Source of the DNA: Pseudomonadota bacterium
GTDB taxonomy: Bacteria > Pseudomonadota > Gammaproteobacteria > Steroidobacterales > Steroidobacteraceae
Length of the DNA stretch: 39,349 nt
NCBI GenBank assembly: GCA_003242685.1
Contig: QGVD01000029.1
Span: 1-39,349 of the forward strand
Direction of reading: 5' to 3'
A model generated the notes under the pieces. It saw nothing but the letters and a program-made list of their open reading frames with translations. It was not told where the DNA came from and made no database searches. Below, piece by piece: positions 8,016-16,360 of the stretch. Position 1 is the stretch's first letter. Every line of letters begins with the position of its first letter. A program made the translations under genes and the position numbers.

Positions 8016-9319
8016 CGACACGCCTCCTCATCGTCGAACGCGATCCGCGCTACGGCGAGTGGCTGCGGCAGCATCTCGGCGTCGAGTATCCCGACGCGAA
8101 GGTCGAGCTGCTCGGTCCAGACGAGTTCGAGCAGGTGATTACCACGCTTTCGCGGCGCGACTTCGACCTGCTGCTGCTGTCGATGCCGTTCGGAACGAGC
8201 CCGGAAGATCCGGAATCCGAAGGGCTGCAGTGGCTGCGCCGGATGCGCAATCAGCAGAAGGCCTTCCCGCCGCTGATCGCGATCGCCGACGAAGGCAACG
8301 AGCTCACCGCCGTGCGCGCGCTGCAGCTCGGTGCGCTGGACTATCTGCCGAAGAGGCTGCTCACGCCGGCGCGTCTGCGCAACGCCGTGCGCCTTGCGCT
8401 GCGCCGGCTCGAACGTCGGCGCATGAAGCGCGAGGCGGCGCGCGCCGCGCGACGCGCGACCCGACAGGCGGCGCGCCGCGATGCGTCGCGCCTCGAGTCG
8501 ACCGCGGCGCTGCGCGGGATCATTCCCGGCTACACGATCCGCTGCAAGATCGGCGAGTCGGAAAAGGCGTTCGTCTATCTCGCTTCGAGCGAGAAGCTCG
8601 GCCGCGACGTCGCGCTCAAGGTGAGCAAGATCCAGAGCGACGAGTCGAATCAGCAGCAGTTCTTCGCGCGCGAGTATGCCGCGATCGCCGCTCTGCGCCA
8701 TCCGTCGATCGTCGAGATCTACGACTACGGCGTCGAGGGCGGCCACGAGTACCTGGCGATGGAGTACTTCCCGCTGGGCGATCTCAAGGCGCGCATCCAG
8801 CGCGGTCTCACGGAGGAAGAGAGCCTCAAGTACCTCGAGCGCATCGCACGGGCGCTGCAGGTCGTGCACGACGCGGGTCTCCTGCATCGCGATCTCAAGC
8901 CGCCGAACGTGATGCTGCGCGAGGGAGACGAGATCGTGCTCATCGATTTCGGCCTCGCGCGCAACATTCACACCGGCATCGGCAGCACGCGCACGGGCGT
9001 GCTGCGCGGATCGCCGTACTACATGAGCCCGGAGCAGGCGCTCGGCGAGGAGCTCGATCCGCGCACGGATCTCTACAGCCTGGGCGTGATCTTCTACGAG
9101 ATGCTCACGGGCCAGAAGCCGTTCACGGGCTCGACGGCCATGGAAGTCCTGCAGCAGCACGTGAACGCACCGGTGCCGCGGCTGCCCGAGCACCTCCTGC
9201 ACCACCAGGAGCTGCTCGGACAGCTTCTCGCGAAGGACCGCACGCACCGCTTCGAGACCGCCGCACAGGTGGCCGAAGCGGCTGCGGGACTGCGCGTGAC
9301 GCTCGCGGTCAGCCTTTGA
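8012..9319 (+). CDS. Pseudoreceiver-Ser/Thr protein kinase fusion
   Basis: 435 residues. Residues 4-130 have a receiver fold (LLIVERDPRYGEWL; Lys114 in DYLPKR), but the phosphoacceptor position is Ser57 (FDLLLLSMPF) and the acidic pair is only partly kept, so Asp phosphorylation is unlikely. A strongly basic Arg/Ala linker (about 130-165) leads to a Hanks-type kinase: catalytic Lys203 (VALKV), HRDLKPPN at 292-299, DFG at 312-314, SPE at 339-341, DLYSLGV. The glycine loop is degenerate (IGESEKAFVYL). No membrane helix is seen, so it should be cytoplasmic. It is translationally coupled to the preceding TonB fusion, suggesting that the two proteins act together. The last 11 bases overlap the convergent carrier gene. 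Confidence 0.88.
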   Translation: MTTRLLIVERDPRYGEWLRQHLGVEYPDAKVELLGPDEFEQVITTLSRRDFDLLLLSMPFGTSPEDPESEGLQWLRRMRNQQKAFPPLIAIADEGNELTAVRALQLGALDYLPKRLLTPARLRNAVRLALRRLERRRMKREAARAARRATRQAARRDASRLESTAALRGIIPGYTIRCKIGESEKAFVYLASSEKLGRDVALKVSKIQSDESNQQQFFAREYAAIAALRHPSIVEIYDYGVEGGHEYLAMEYFPLGDLKARIQRGLTEEESLKYLERIARALQVVHDAGLLHRDLKPPNVMLREGDEIVLIDFGLARNIHTGIGSTRTGVLRGSPYYMSPEQALGEELDPRTDLYSLGVIFYEMLTGQKPFTGSTAMEVLQQHVNAPVPRLPEHLLHHQELLGQLLAKDRTHRFETAAQVAEAAAGLRVTLAVSL

Positions 9320-10622
9320 CTTCGGCCGCGCGCGGCGCGGTCTGCGGTGCCGCGTCGTGGCGGCGGCCGAGCCACCAGCCGTTGAGCGCCCACAGTGCGG
9401 CGACGCCCGCGCCGAGCAGCGCGACCACCCCCGCACCGGCGCCGGTCTGGAGCACGGCGCTCTGCACCTGCGCGGCGAGCGCGTCGGCGCCGCGGTAGAC
9501 CGGCACGTCGATCACGTTCTTCGCCTTGTACTTCGTCTCCCTGTCGAGACGGCTCCAGAGCATCTCGCGACCCGGCCGCACGAAGGCGTACTCGCCGGCG
9601 CGGCGCATGACCATCACGACCGCGAGCACGGCGAACACGTTCCACGTGGCGAGCGCGAGGAAGCCGAAGATCATGGCGATCGGCACGATGGTGAGCAGCA
9701 CCGTGAGTCCGAGCCTCGAGGCGACGCGGCCGGTGATGAAGATCTGTGCGATGATCGTCAGGCTCTGAACGATCCAGTCGATGCGCGCGAATACGCGCGT
9801 GCGCTCTTCGGTGCTGGCGAAGGTCGCCTCGACCACGCGGAGCTGCTCGAAGTACAGGAACGTGCTGGCCGTGGCGAGCAGCACCACGAACGAGGCGATG
9901 CCGAGGAGATACGGCGACTTCAGCACGAGCGTGAAGCCGGCGAAGGGATTGCCGCCGATCGCGCGGTCGTGACGCTCACCGCCCGCCGCGCCCGACGCGG
10001 CCGCTTCGCGCGCCCAGATGCGCAGCAGGATGCGCTGGCAGACGATCGCCACGACGAACAGCGATGCGCCGAGGAACAGCACACCCGGATTCCCGATGAC
10101 ACTGACGGTCATGTCGGTGAGGAACGGCCCGATGAGCGCACCCGCCGTGCCGCCGGCCGCGATGAAGCCGAACAGCCGCTTCGCCTGACCGCTGTCGAAG
10201 AGCTCCACGAGGAAGCTCCAGAACACCGACACGAGGAACAGGTTCAGCACGCTGATCATCACGTAGAAGAACTGACCCGCGGTGACGCCGGGCTCCCCGC
10301 CGCGGAAGGAGATGCCGACGAGGGCGAGCGCAAGGGCGACGGCTCCGTACGTCCACGGCAGGAACACGCTGCGGCGGAACCGCGAGACCACCGCGCCGTA
10401 GAGCGGAACGATGATCAGCGAGGCGATCCACGTGACGACCCAGAGATTCGCGACGCGGTCGCCGCCCAGGATGGTGCCGACGGTCTCGCGCACGGGCCGC
10501 ACCGCGAAGTAGCCGCCGAGCACGCAGAAGAAGAGCGTGAATGCGGCGATCACCGCGGGCAGCTCGCGCGGCTCGATGGGCGCGGCGCGCGACAGGATGC
10601 GGGCAAGAGGCGAGGTGCTCAT
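9309..10622 (-). CDS. ATP/ADP-translocase-like (NTP/NTP carrier-related) MFS transporter
   Basis: 437 residues with about 12 membrane segments. The start EPRELPAVIAAFTLFFCVLGGYFAVRPVRET resembles the TLC ATP/ADP carrier-related proteins of free-living bacteria, where a similar RPVRD/E motif ends helix 1. Other features are FLVELFDSGQAKRLFGFIAAGGTAGALIGP and a basic C-terminal tail. Substrate is unknown; nucleotide exchange is proven only for intracellular-parasite homologues, so I do not assert it. A GAGGATCG ribosome site precedes the ATG. It is the last gene of a minus-strand trio, 7 bases after the NmrA-like gene. Its 3' end overlaps the kinase gene by 11 bases. Confidence 0.78.
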   Translation of the reverse strand: MSTSPLARILSRAAPIEPRELPAVIAAFTLFFCVLGGYFAVRPVRETVGTILGGDRVANLWVVTWIASLIIVPLYGAVVSRFRRSVFLPWTYGAVALALALVGISFRGGEPGVTAGQFFYVMISVLNLFLVSVFWSFLVELFDSGQAKRLFGFIAAGGTAGALIGPFLTDMTVSVIGNPGVLFLGASLFVVAIVCQRILLRIWAREAAASGAAGGERHDRAIGGNPFAGFTLVLKSPYLLGIASFVVLLATASTFLYFEQLRVVEATFASTEERTRVFARIDWIVQSLTIIAQIFITGRVASRLGLTVLLTIVPIAMIFGFLALATWNVFAVLAVVMVMRRAGEYAFVRPGREMLWSRLDRETKYKAKNVIDVPVYRGADALAAQVQSAVLQTGAGAGVVALLGAGVAALWALNGWWLGRRHDAAPQTAPRAAEVKG

Positions 10623-10629
10623 TCGATCC

Positions 10630-11418
10630 TCACGATCGTGGCTGGGAATCCGGTTCGAGCGTGGCGAAAAGCGCGCTCCAGTCTACGTCCATCGAACCCG
10701 GCTCGGCGACGATTTCGAACGTCTTGCCCCAGCCCTCGGGTCGACCGAGCGCATTCACGAGGACGCGGGCGAGATCCGCGCGCGAAATGCGCCCCGAAGC
10801 GTCGCGGGGATCTCCCTGCATCACTCTGAGGGACGCCTGCCCGGGCGGATCGTTGGTGAGGCTGCCGGGCCGCACGATGGTGTAGCGCACGCCCGATGCG
10901 CGCACGGCCTCTTCACCCTTGAGCTTCCACTCGAGGATTCCGTCCAGCGTCCGGTTGAGCGGGTGATCGCGATGCGTGACGCCCATCGAGGAGACGAGCA
11001 CGAAGTGCTCCACCCCGGCAGCGCGCGCCGCCTCGGCCAGCGCTTTCACGCCCGCGAAGTCGACGAGCTGCGGACTGTTCTCCGGGTCTCGCGGTGTGTT
11101 CGATCCGAGCGCCGAGATGACGTACCGCGCGCCGCGCACGGCCGCGCGGAGGCTGCGCGGCTCGCGCACGTCGCCGACCGCATAACTCACGCGGTCGCCG
11201 AACAGGGTGTAGGCCTTCGCACTGTCGCGCACGAGCACGCGCACGCGGTATCCCTGCCCGAGCGCCTCGCGCACGACTTCCTGCCCCGTTCCGCCCGTTG
11301 CGCCGGCGACGAGCACGACCGGAGCACCGCCGTCCTCGCGCGCGCCGCCGGCCGATGCGCAGCCGCCGAGCAGCGCCGCGAGTGCGGCAAGCGCCGCGAC
11401 CGTCGAGCGGCGGTTCAT
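10630..11418 (-). CDS. NmrA-like NAD(P)-binding Rossmann protein with lipoprotein signal
   Basis: 262 residues. It begins with a lipoprotein-type signal (MNRRSTVAALAALAALLGGC, lipobox LGGC, lipidated Cys20) followed by a Rossmann fold: VLVAGATGGTGQEVV is the glycine-rich dinucleotide loop, then YAVGDVREP, VSSMGVTHRD and YTIVRPGSL. It belongs to the atypical SDR/NmrA-like group, which bind NAD(P) and often have weak or no catalysis. The Tyr-x3-Lys pair of classical SDRs is not obvious. The predicted periplasmic, membrane-tethered location is odd for a cofactor-binding protein. It sits 4 bases after the M20 gene and 7 before the carrier gene, so one operon is likely. Confidence 0.8.
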   Translation of the reverse strand: MNRRSTVAALAALAALLGGCASAGGAREDGGAPVVLVAGATGGTGQEVVREALGQGYRVRVLVRDSAKAYTLFGDRVSYAVGDVREPRSLRAAVRGARYVISALGSNTPRDPENSPQLVDFAGVKALAEAARAAGVEHFVLVSSMGVTHRDHPLNRTLDGILEWKLKGEEAVRASGVRYTIVRPGSLTNDPPGQASLRVMQGDPRDASGRISRADLARVLVNALGRPEGWGKTFEIVAEPGSMDVDWSALFATLEPDSQPRS

Positions 11419-11422
11419 GAAA

Positions 11423-12736
11423 TCAGCCCCCGGCTGCGGCGAGATAGTCGAGGGCGAGCTCCGTCATCGCGCGAAGCCCGAGGCCGATGGCGCTCTCGTC
11501 GATGAAGAAGCGCGGCGAGTGATTCGGCGCCGCCGTCTCCGGATCCTGATCGCGCGGCGTGACGCCCACGAAGAAGAACAGACCCGGCACTTCGCGCGCA
11601 TAGAATGCGAAGTCCTCCGCGCCCGTGATGAGCGCGAGCTCCTTCACGTTCTCCGCGCCTGCAACGCGCTGCAGCGTGGGCAGCATGCGTCGCGTGAGAT
11701 CCGGATCGTTCACCACGACCGGATTGCCGCTCGGGTCCACATGGAACGTGGCGCTCGCACCGTTCGCCTCCGCGGTGCTGCGCACGATGCGTTCCATGCC
11801 CTGGATGATGGCGGCGCGCTGCTCCGGCTCGAAGGTCCGGATGGTACCGATCATCTCGAGTTCGTCCGGGATGATGTTGTGGCGGATGCCGCCCTTGATC
11901 GCACCCACCGTGACGACCGCGGGATTGCGCGTGATGTCCACCTGGCGGCTGACGATGGTCTGCAGGGCATTCACGATCTGCGCCGCCGTCACGATCGGGT
12001 CGATCCCCTGCCATGGACGCGACCCATGGCTCTGGCGCCCCCGCACGCGGATGGTGAAGAAATCCGAAGCCGCCATGGTGGGGCCGCTGCGATAGCCGAT
12101 CTCGCCCGCGCGCAGCAGCGACCATACGTGTAAACCGAAGACCGCCTCGGGCCGGTACTTCTCGAAGAGGCCCTCCTTCAGCATGAGTTCCGCGCCGCCT
12201 TCCTCGCCCGCCGGCGGGCCCTCCTCGGCCGGCTGGAAGATGAACAGCACGTTGCCCGCGAGCGAATCGCGCATGCCGGCGAGCACTTCCGCAACGCCCA
12301 TGAGGATGGCGGTGTGTGCATCGTGTCCGCAGGCGTGCATCACACCGACGGTTTCGCCGCGGTACTCCGCCGTCGCCCGCGAACGGAACGGCACGTCCAC
12401 CTCTTCCGTGACGGGCAGCGCGTCCATGTCCGCGCGCAGCGCGATCGTCGGACCGGGTTTCCCTCCACGGAGAAACGCGACGACGCCGGTATGCGCGATG
12501 CCGCTCTGCACCTCGAGTCCCAGCCGCTTCAGGTGCTCGGTCACGAGCTTTGCGGTCCTGAACTCCCGGTTCGACAATTCCGGATTGCGATGGATGTCGC
12601 GCCGCCATTCGATGACGCGCGGTTCCACCGCGCGCAGGCGTTCCTCCAGCCGTTCCTTCTCGGAAGCGGCGGCGATGCTCGATGCCGCGAGAACGATTGC
12701 CGCGCTGCCAGCGGCGATGATGCGTGACGTGCGCAA
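11423..12736 (-). CDS. M20-family amidohydrolase (hippurate hydrolase/N-acyl amino acid hydrolase type), exported
   Basis: Metallo-amidohydrolase that cleaves N-acyl amino acids or related amides. Signature regions are ALRADMDALPV, VMHACGHDAHTA (metal ligands), FQPAEEGPP (Glu pair), FGLHVWS, a dimerisation domain (GRQSHGSRPWQGIDPI), and a C-terminal ITGAEDFAFYAREVPG plus NHSPRFFIDE. A signal peptide (SRIIAAGSAAIVLAASSIAAAS) marks it as periplasmic. The frame extends to an ATG at 12817, but the extra 27 residues look non-coding and have no ribosome site. TTG at 12736 follows AGGCGGGG at good spacing and places the signal peptide at the N-terminus, so I chose it. It is first of a minus-strand trio with the NmrA-like lipoprotein and carrier. 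Confidence 0.85.
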   Translation of the reverse strand: MRTSRIIAAGSAAIVLAASSIAAASEKERLEERLRAVEPRVIEWRRDIHRNPELSNREFRTAKLVTEHLKRLGLEVQSGIAHTGVVAFLRGGKPGPTIALRADMDALPVTEEVDVPFRSRATAEYRGETVGVMHACGHDAHTAILMGVAEVLAGMRDSLAGNVLFIFQPAEEGPPAGEEGGAELMLKEGLFEKYRPEAVFGLHVWSLLRAGEIGYRSGPTMAASDFFTIRVRGRQSHGSRPWQGIDPIVTAAQIVNALQTIVSRQVDITRNPAVVTVGAIKGGIRHNIIPDELEMIGTIRTFEPEQRAAIIQGMERIVRSTAEANGASATFHVDPSGNPVVVNDPDLTRRMLPTLQRVAGAENVKELALITGAEDFAFYAREVPGLFFFVGVTPRDQDPETAAPNHSPRFFIDESAIGLGLRAMTELALDYLAAAGG

Positions 12737-12893
12737 GGGTATACCCCGCCTGAGATTCTCGTTGTTCGCGCGAGTGTGCGCATGACCGTGGTCGTTGGCA
12801 ACGAGCTTGACACTCATCGGTCATGCGGGTGCAATGCGGGCTCGAAGCTTGCTGGCCACCGCAAGGGACCGTCAGAAGTCCGGGACCTCCCGC

Positions 12894-14039
12894 ATGCATC
12901 TCGTCGACACGACCCTGTTCTACTCGCCGACGAGCGGCGGGGTTAAGCGCTATCTGACGGCGAAACAGGCGTGGATACGGGCACATACGAGCTGGGTGCA
13001 TTCCATCGTCGTGCCCGGCGAGCGCGATCACATCGAGCGCGGCGGAACGTGCACGGTCGCCGGCCGGCACGTCCCGGGAACCTTCAATTACCGCCTGCCG
13101 CTCAATCCGCGCCGGTGGATGGAAATTCTCGCCGCACTCGAGCCCGATCTCATCGAGGTCGGTGACGCGTTCCATCCCGCCTGGTGCGCCTGGCGCATCG
13201 CGCAGCGGCGCGGAATTCCGCTCGCCGCCTTCTATCACTCGAACCTGCCGCAGATCGTCGGGCGACGCTGCGGCAAGCTCAGCGAGCGCGCGTTCGGACG
13301 CTACGTGAGCTGGCTCTACGAGCGCTGCGACGTGGTGTTCGCGCCGAGCCGCCACATGTGCGAGTTCCTCGAGAGCATCGGCGTGCGCCACACCGTGCAC
13401 CAGCCGCTCGGCGTCGATACCGAGGTGTTCTGCCCCGAGCGGCGCACGCTCGATCTGCGGGCCGAGCTCGGCCTGCCGCGCGACGCGCGGGTGCTCGTGT
13501 ACGCGGGGCGCTTCGCGGGCGAGAAGAACATCCCGGTGCTGCTGCAGGCGTTTGCACGGCTCGGCCGTCCGTACCATCTGCTGCTCATCGGCGGCGGACG
13601 GGAAGCGCGCCCGAATCCGAACGTGACGCTCCTGCCCTACCGGCGCGACAGCCTCGAGCTCGCGTGCTGGCTCGCCTCGGCCGACGCGCTCGTGCATGCC
13701 GGTACGCGCGAGACCTTCGGACTGGTGCTGCTCGAGGCGATGGCCTGCGGCCGCCCCGTGGTGGCCGCGCGCGCCGGCGCCGTGCCCGAGTTCGTCGACG
13801 AAACCGTCGGCGCGCTCGCCGAACCCTACAGCGCAGCCAGCATGGCCGATGCGATCGCATCGCTCTACGAGCGGGATCTCGATGCGATCGGCGCGGCGGC
13901 ACGCGAGCGCGTGCTGCGCCAGTACACCTGGACGCACGCCTTCCAGAGCCAGTGCGCGGTGTACGTAGGCCTCGCGCGTGCGCGGCGCGTTCCGGCGGCC
14001 GCGCGCGCGGTGCTCGAGCTGCGCTCCCCGAGCTCCTGA
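12894..14039 (+). CDS. Family 4 glycosyltransferase
   Basis: 381 residues, GT-B fold. N-terminal acceptor domain: HLVDTTLFYSPTSGGVKRYL with the Gly-rich loop typical of GT4. C-terminal nucleotide-sugar domain: VLVYAGRFAGEKNIPVLLQAF, LLLIGGGREA, and the E-x7-E motif in ETFGLVLLEAMACGRPVVA. It transfers a sugar from an activated donor to a glycan or lipid acceptor; neither can be named. The frame opens upstream at 12795, but the ATG at 12894 gives the family-like N-terminus. It stands alone: an M20 gene diverges upstream and a DUF2243 gene converges downstream, with no polysaccharide cluster around it. Confidence 0.88.
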   Translation: MHLVDTTLFYSPTSGGVKRYLTAKQAWIRAHTSWVHSIVVPGERDHIERGGTCTVAGRHVPGTFNYRLPLNPRRWMEILAALEPDLIEVGDAFHPAWCAWRIAQRRGIPLAAFYHSNLPQIVGRRCGKLSERAFGRYVSWLYERCDVVFAPSRHMCEFLESIGVRHTVHQPLGVDTEVFCPERRTLDLRAELGLPRDARVLVYAGRFAGEKNIPVLLQAFARLGRPYHLLLIGGGREARPNPNVTLLPYRRDSLELACWLASADALVHAGTRETFGLVLLEAMACGRPVVAARAGAVPEFVDETVGALAEPYSAASMADAIASLYERDLDAIGAAARERVLRQYTWTHAFQSQCAVYVGLARARRVPAAARAVLELRSPSS

Positions 14040-14076
14040 GACTTCCCCGCGCATCGAAACCGTCTGACCGCTGCGT

Positions 14077-14586
14077 TCAGCCGCTCGCGCGCGTGCCGAA
14101 ATGCGGCAGCTCACGCCGCAGAACCTTCCAGCCGGCCAGGGCGATGGCGGCGGCGATGAGCAGATAGCCCACGTCCCAGACCGCGCTGCCTGCAGCCTCA
14201 TGCACGTGATGAAGTCCCAGCACGTGATGAGCGACGACGCCCTCGGTGAATGCGGTGAATCCCCAGCCGACCAGCGCCGCGCCGCCGATCGTTCGCGTTG
14301 ACCACGCGACGTCGCGTTCGAGGCCCGCATGCCAGAGAAACCCGACACCGAGCACGGTCACCAGCCATGCGGCGAGCTGGAACACCCCGCCCCAGAAGGC
14401 ATTGATGCGCGCATTCGTGACGATCGTCTCGGGAGGCACGCCGGAAAGCGGAAACGCACCGCTCAGCGGCGCGTGCCACTGCAGGATCCGCTCCAGCACG
14501 ATGGAATCCGCGAGCGCACTGAGGCCCGTTCCGATGAGGAATCCCGCGACGATCACCGGCCGGTACCTCACCGTCGGTTCCTTCAT
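14077..14586 (-). CDS. DUF2243 integral membrane protein
   Basis: 169 residues with four predicted membrane helices (VIVAGFLIGTGLSALADSIV, FWGGVFQLAAWLVTVLGVGFL, IGGAALVGWGFTAFTEGVV, VGYLLIAAAIALAGWKVL). The motifs GTGLSALADSIVLERILQWH and HHVLGLHHVHE are characteristic of the DUF2243 family, whose histidines could bind a metal. Function is unknown. The frame stays open upstream to 15075, but family length and the KEPTVRYRPVIVAG start favour the ATG at 14586. An ATG at 14655 is an alternative. It could share a transcript with the upstream unknown protein and site-2 protease, but the gap to the former is about 150 bases. Confidence 0.78.
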   Translation of the reverse strand: MKEPTVRYRPVIVAGFLIGTGLSALADSIVLERILQWHAPLSGAFPLSGVPPETIVTNARINAFWGGVFQLAAWLVTVLGVGFLWHAGLERDVAWSTRTIGGAALVGWGFTAFTEGVVAHHVLGLHHVHEAAGSAVWDVGYLLIAAAIALAGWKVLRRELPHFGTRASG

Positions 14587-14737
14587 CGGGAGCCGCCGGA
14601 TCTTCGGATCGTCGACCGGAACGGGCCGGACCGTTCGAACACGCACGTGCGCCATCTCGGCAACGTAGAAGCAATCGACGTGCCGATTCGCACGCGCGGC
14701 CGCAAGCTGCGCCGTTGAGCGCGCTCGACGGACCGTG

Positions 14738-15199
14738 TCAGCGTCCGCCGTCAGTACGTGCGGTATCCGCACGCGCGACGCGCCGCGCGAGGAAGAGACG
14801 ACGCACCAGCGGATTGCCGGCTGCGGCGAGAACCGCGCGCCAGAAGATTCGCTTGCGCAGCGGTGCGCGGCGCGGCGGCACGGCGCGGAAGAACGCAGCG
14901 CCCACGTCGTGATGCACGTGCATCGCCGTCGCTTCCACCTCCCAGCGCCCTTCGGCGGCGTCGATGACGAACAGCGCAGGCCCGAGCTGCTCCACTCGCA
15001 CGTTGCCGAGTGTGGCCGGCAGACCGGTCGGCGCGTTGCCCGTGAATGACACGTGCAGTGCCTCATCCGGTGCATCCGCAGCGAAGCCGGTCAGGGTGAG
15101 GCCGAGCGGCCCCTGTGGGGCGCGGCGACATTCGACGCGACCGCGGAACGCGACGACCGATGTCGCGCCGTCTGCGGATATCCGAGTCTGCCCGCTCAC
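14738..15199 (-). CDS. Unknown protein coupled to site-2 protease
   Basis: About 153 residues, no recognised family. The first two thirds are beta-rich (SVVAFRGRVECRR, LHVSFTGNAP, VRVEQLGPALFVIDAAEGRWEVEATAMHVHHD); the last third is strongly basic and amphipathic (RRAPLRKRIFWRAVLAAAGNPLVRRLFLARR), perhaps membrane-associating. I chose the GTG at 15199 because it overlaps the stop of the protease gene by 4 bases (GTGA), a typical coupling arrangement. The frame could also start at an ATG at 15250 inside the protease gene. Coupling suggests that the protein works with or is handled by the protease, but this is inference. Confidence 0.6.
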   Translation of the reverse strand: MSGQTRISADGATSVVAFRGRVECRRAPQGPLGLTLTGFAADAPDEALHVSFTGNAPTGLPATLGNVRVEQLGPALFVIDAAEGRWEVEATAMHVHHDVGAAFFRAVPPRRAPLRKRIFWRAVLAAAGNPLVRRLFLARRVARADTARTDGGR

Positions 15200-15942
15200 G
15201 CGACGATCATCGAGCTCAGCCGCTCGTGCACTTCGAACGTCATGACGCACAGATACGCGAGCAGCAGGACGTAGTAGGCGCCGTAACGGATCCGCGCTTC
15301 ACGCGGGACTTCGTAATAGTGCGGATTGTGATTCGGTGTTCGCCCATGCCATACATCTTTCAACGATCGCCACATCGTGGGCGCGAGCAACAGCAGGATG
15401 ACCAGGAACATGGGGCTCGGAATCAGGATGAAGACACCGAGAAGGATCGGCAGTCCGAGCAGCCACACGCGCGGCGAGAGAATGGCCACGATGCGGCCGC
15501 CGTCGAACGGCGTCACGGGAATCAGATTGAAGAGGTTGATGAAGAATCCCGCGTACGCCAGCGCGAGCAGCAGAGGGCTCTCGTAATGCCCCGCCAGCCA
15601 GAGAGTTGCCGTCGCCCCGACGGTACCGAGGAAAGGTCCCGCGAAGGCGACGTACGCTTCCTGCGAGACGGACATCGGCTGTTCCTTCAGCTCGATCCAC
15701 GCACCGAGAAACGGAATGAACGTCGGGAGCCCCACGTTCAACCCGACCCGCCGCGCGGCGACGTAATGCCCCAGCTCGTGCACGAGGATGAGCAGCACGA
15801 AGCCGACGGCGTACCACAGACCGAACACCAGGGCATAGGCGCCCACCGAAAGGATCATCGTGCCGCCGGACTTGAGCAGCGGGCCGAGCTTGGCGGCGTT
15901 TGCGAGGAACAGCAGAGCCTTCAGCATGGGGCGCGTAAGCAT
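15196..15942 (-). CDS. Site-2 protease family (M50) intramembrane metalloprotease
   Basis: 248 residues with about six hydrophobic segments. The zinc-binding HELGH lies at residues 55-59 in a membrane helix, and the third ligand motif NLIPVTPFDGGR has Asp147. These are the M50 signatures. No PDZ domain is visible, so it resembles the compact SpoIVFB/Rip3-like forms more than RseP. Such enzymes cut membrane-bound regulators or remnant signal peptides; the substrate here is unknown. The start may be the ATG at 15927 (LKALLFLANAAK) instead of 15942. The next gene starts within its stop codon. Confidence 0.88.
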   Translation of the reverse strand: MLTRPMLKALLFLANAAKLGPLLKSGGTMILSVGAYALVFGLWYAVGFVLLILVHELGHYVAARRVGLNVGLPTFIPFLGAWIELKEQPMSVSQEAYVAFAGPFLGTVGATATLWLAGHYESPLLLALAYAGFFINLFNLIPVTPFDGGRIVAILSPRVWLLGLPILLGVFILIPSPMFLVILLLLAPTMWRSLKDVWHGRTPNHNPHYYEVPREARIRYGAYYVLLLAYLCVMTFEVHERLSSMIVA

Positions 15943-15950
15943 ACCGGTAT
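15941..15950. promoter_or_regulatory. Perfect 10-bp palindrome ATACCGGTAT at the protease start
   Basis: ATACCGGTAT is self-complementary and overlaps the upstream candidate ATG of the M50 gene. If the ATG at 15927 is used, it sits 13 bases upstream, a position for an operator or core promoter. No regulator is assigned, and a 10-bp palindrome may be chance. Confidence 0.25.
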
Positions 15951-16064
15951 CCGGCGAAACCTTCCCGACGACCTGGCGTTAGTAGCTGGTGGCCGAGCAC
16001 GCGGGCTGAGCCGTACCGGCAGCCGCGGCCGGAATGTCAACGCGAGACCCGTGAGGAGAACGTC

Positions 16065-16358
16065 ATGGAAGGAATCACCTTGGGTGGAGTGGTCGTCTGG
16101 TTGATCGTCGGCCTGATCGTCGGCGCGCTTGCAAAGCTCGTCATGCCGGGCCGCGACCGCGGGGGCATCGTCTTCACCATCATTCTGGGCATCGTCGGCG
16201 CACTGATCGGAGGCTTCATCGGCAACATGATCGGCGTCGGCGAAGGCGGTGTTTCGGCACAGGGGTTCACGTGGAGCGGATTTCTGCTGTCACTGATCGG
16301 CGCGATCATTCTTCTCGCGATATATCGCGCCGTGACGCGGCGGCGTCCGACCGTGTAG
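16065..16358 (+). CDS. GlsB/YeaQ/YmgE-family small membrane protein
   Basis: 97 residues, three membrane helices rich in glycine (VVVWLIVGLIVGALAKLVMPG, IVFTIILGIVGALIGGFIGNMIG, GFLLSLIGAIILLAIYRAV) with the family PGRDRGG turn. It is the transglycosylase-associated/GlsB group, often stress-induced, of uncertain mechanism. A GAGGAG ribosome site lies 9 bases before the ATG. A stress-type hsp20 follows on the same strand after 167 bases that contain a hairpin repeat, so joint expression is possible but not shown. Confidence 0.88.
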   Translation: MEGITLGGVVVWLIVGLIVGALAKLVMPGRDRGGIVFTIILGIVGALIGGFIGNMIGVGEGGVSAQGFTWSGFLLSLIGAIILLAIYRAVTRRRPTV

Positions 16359-16360
16359 CC

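Noticed and set aside
12737..12746. Palindrome GGGTATACCC before the M20 start as an operator
   Set aside because: It lies between ribosome site and start codon and is short; no second copy was seen near a related gene.
12795..12893. Upstream extension of the glycosyltransferase
   Set aside because: The 33 extra residues do not look like the family and would overlap the upstream extension of the divergent M20 gene; the ATG at 12894 fits better.
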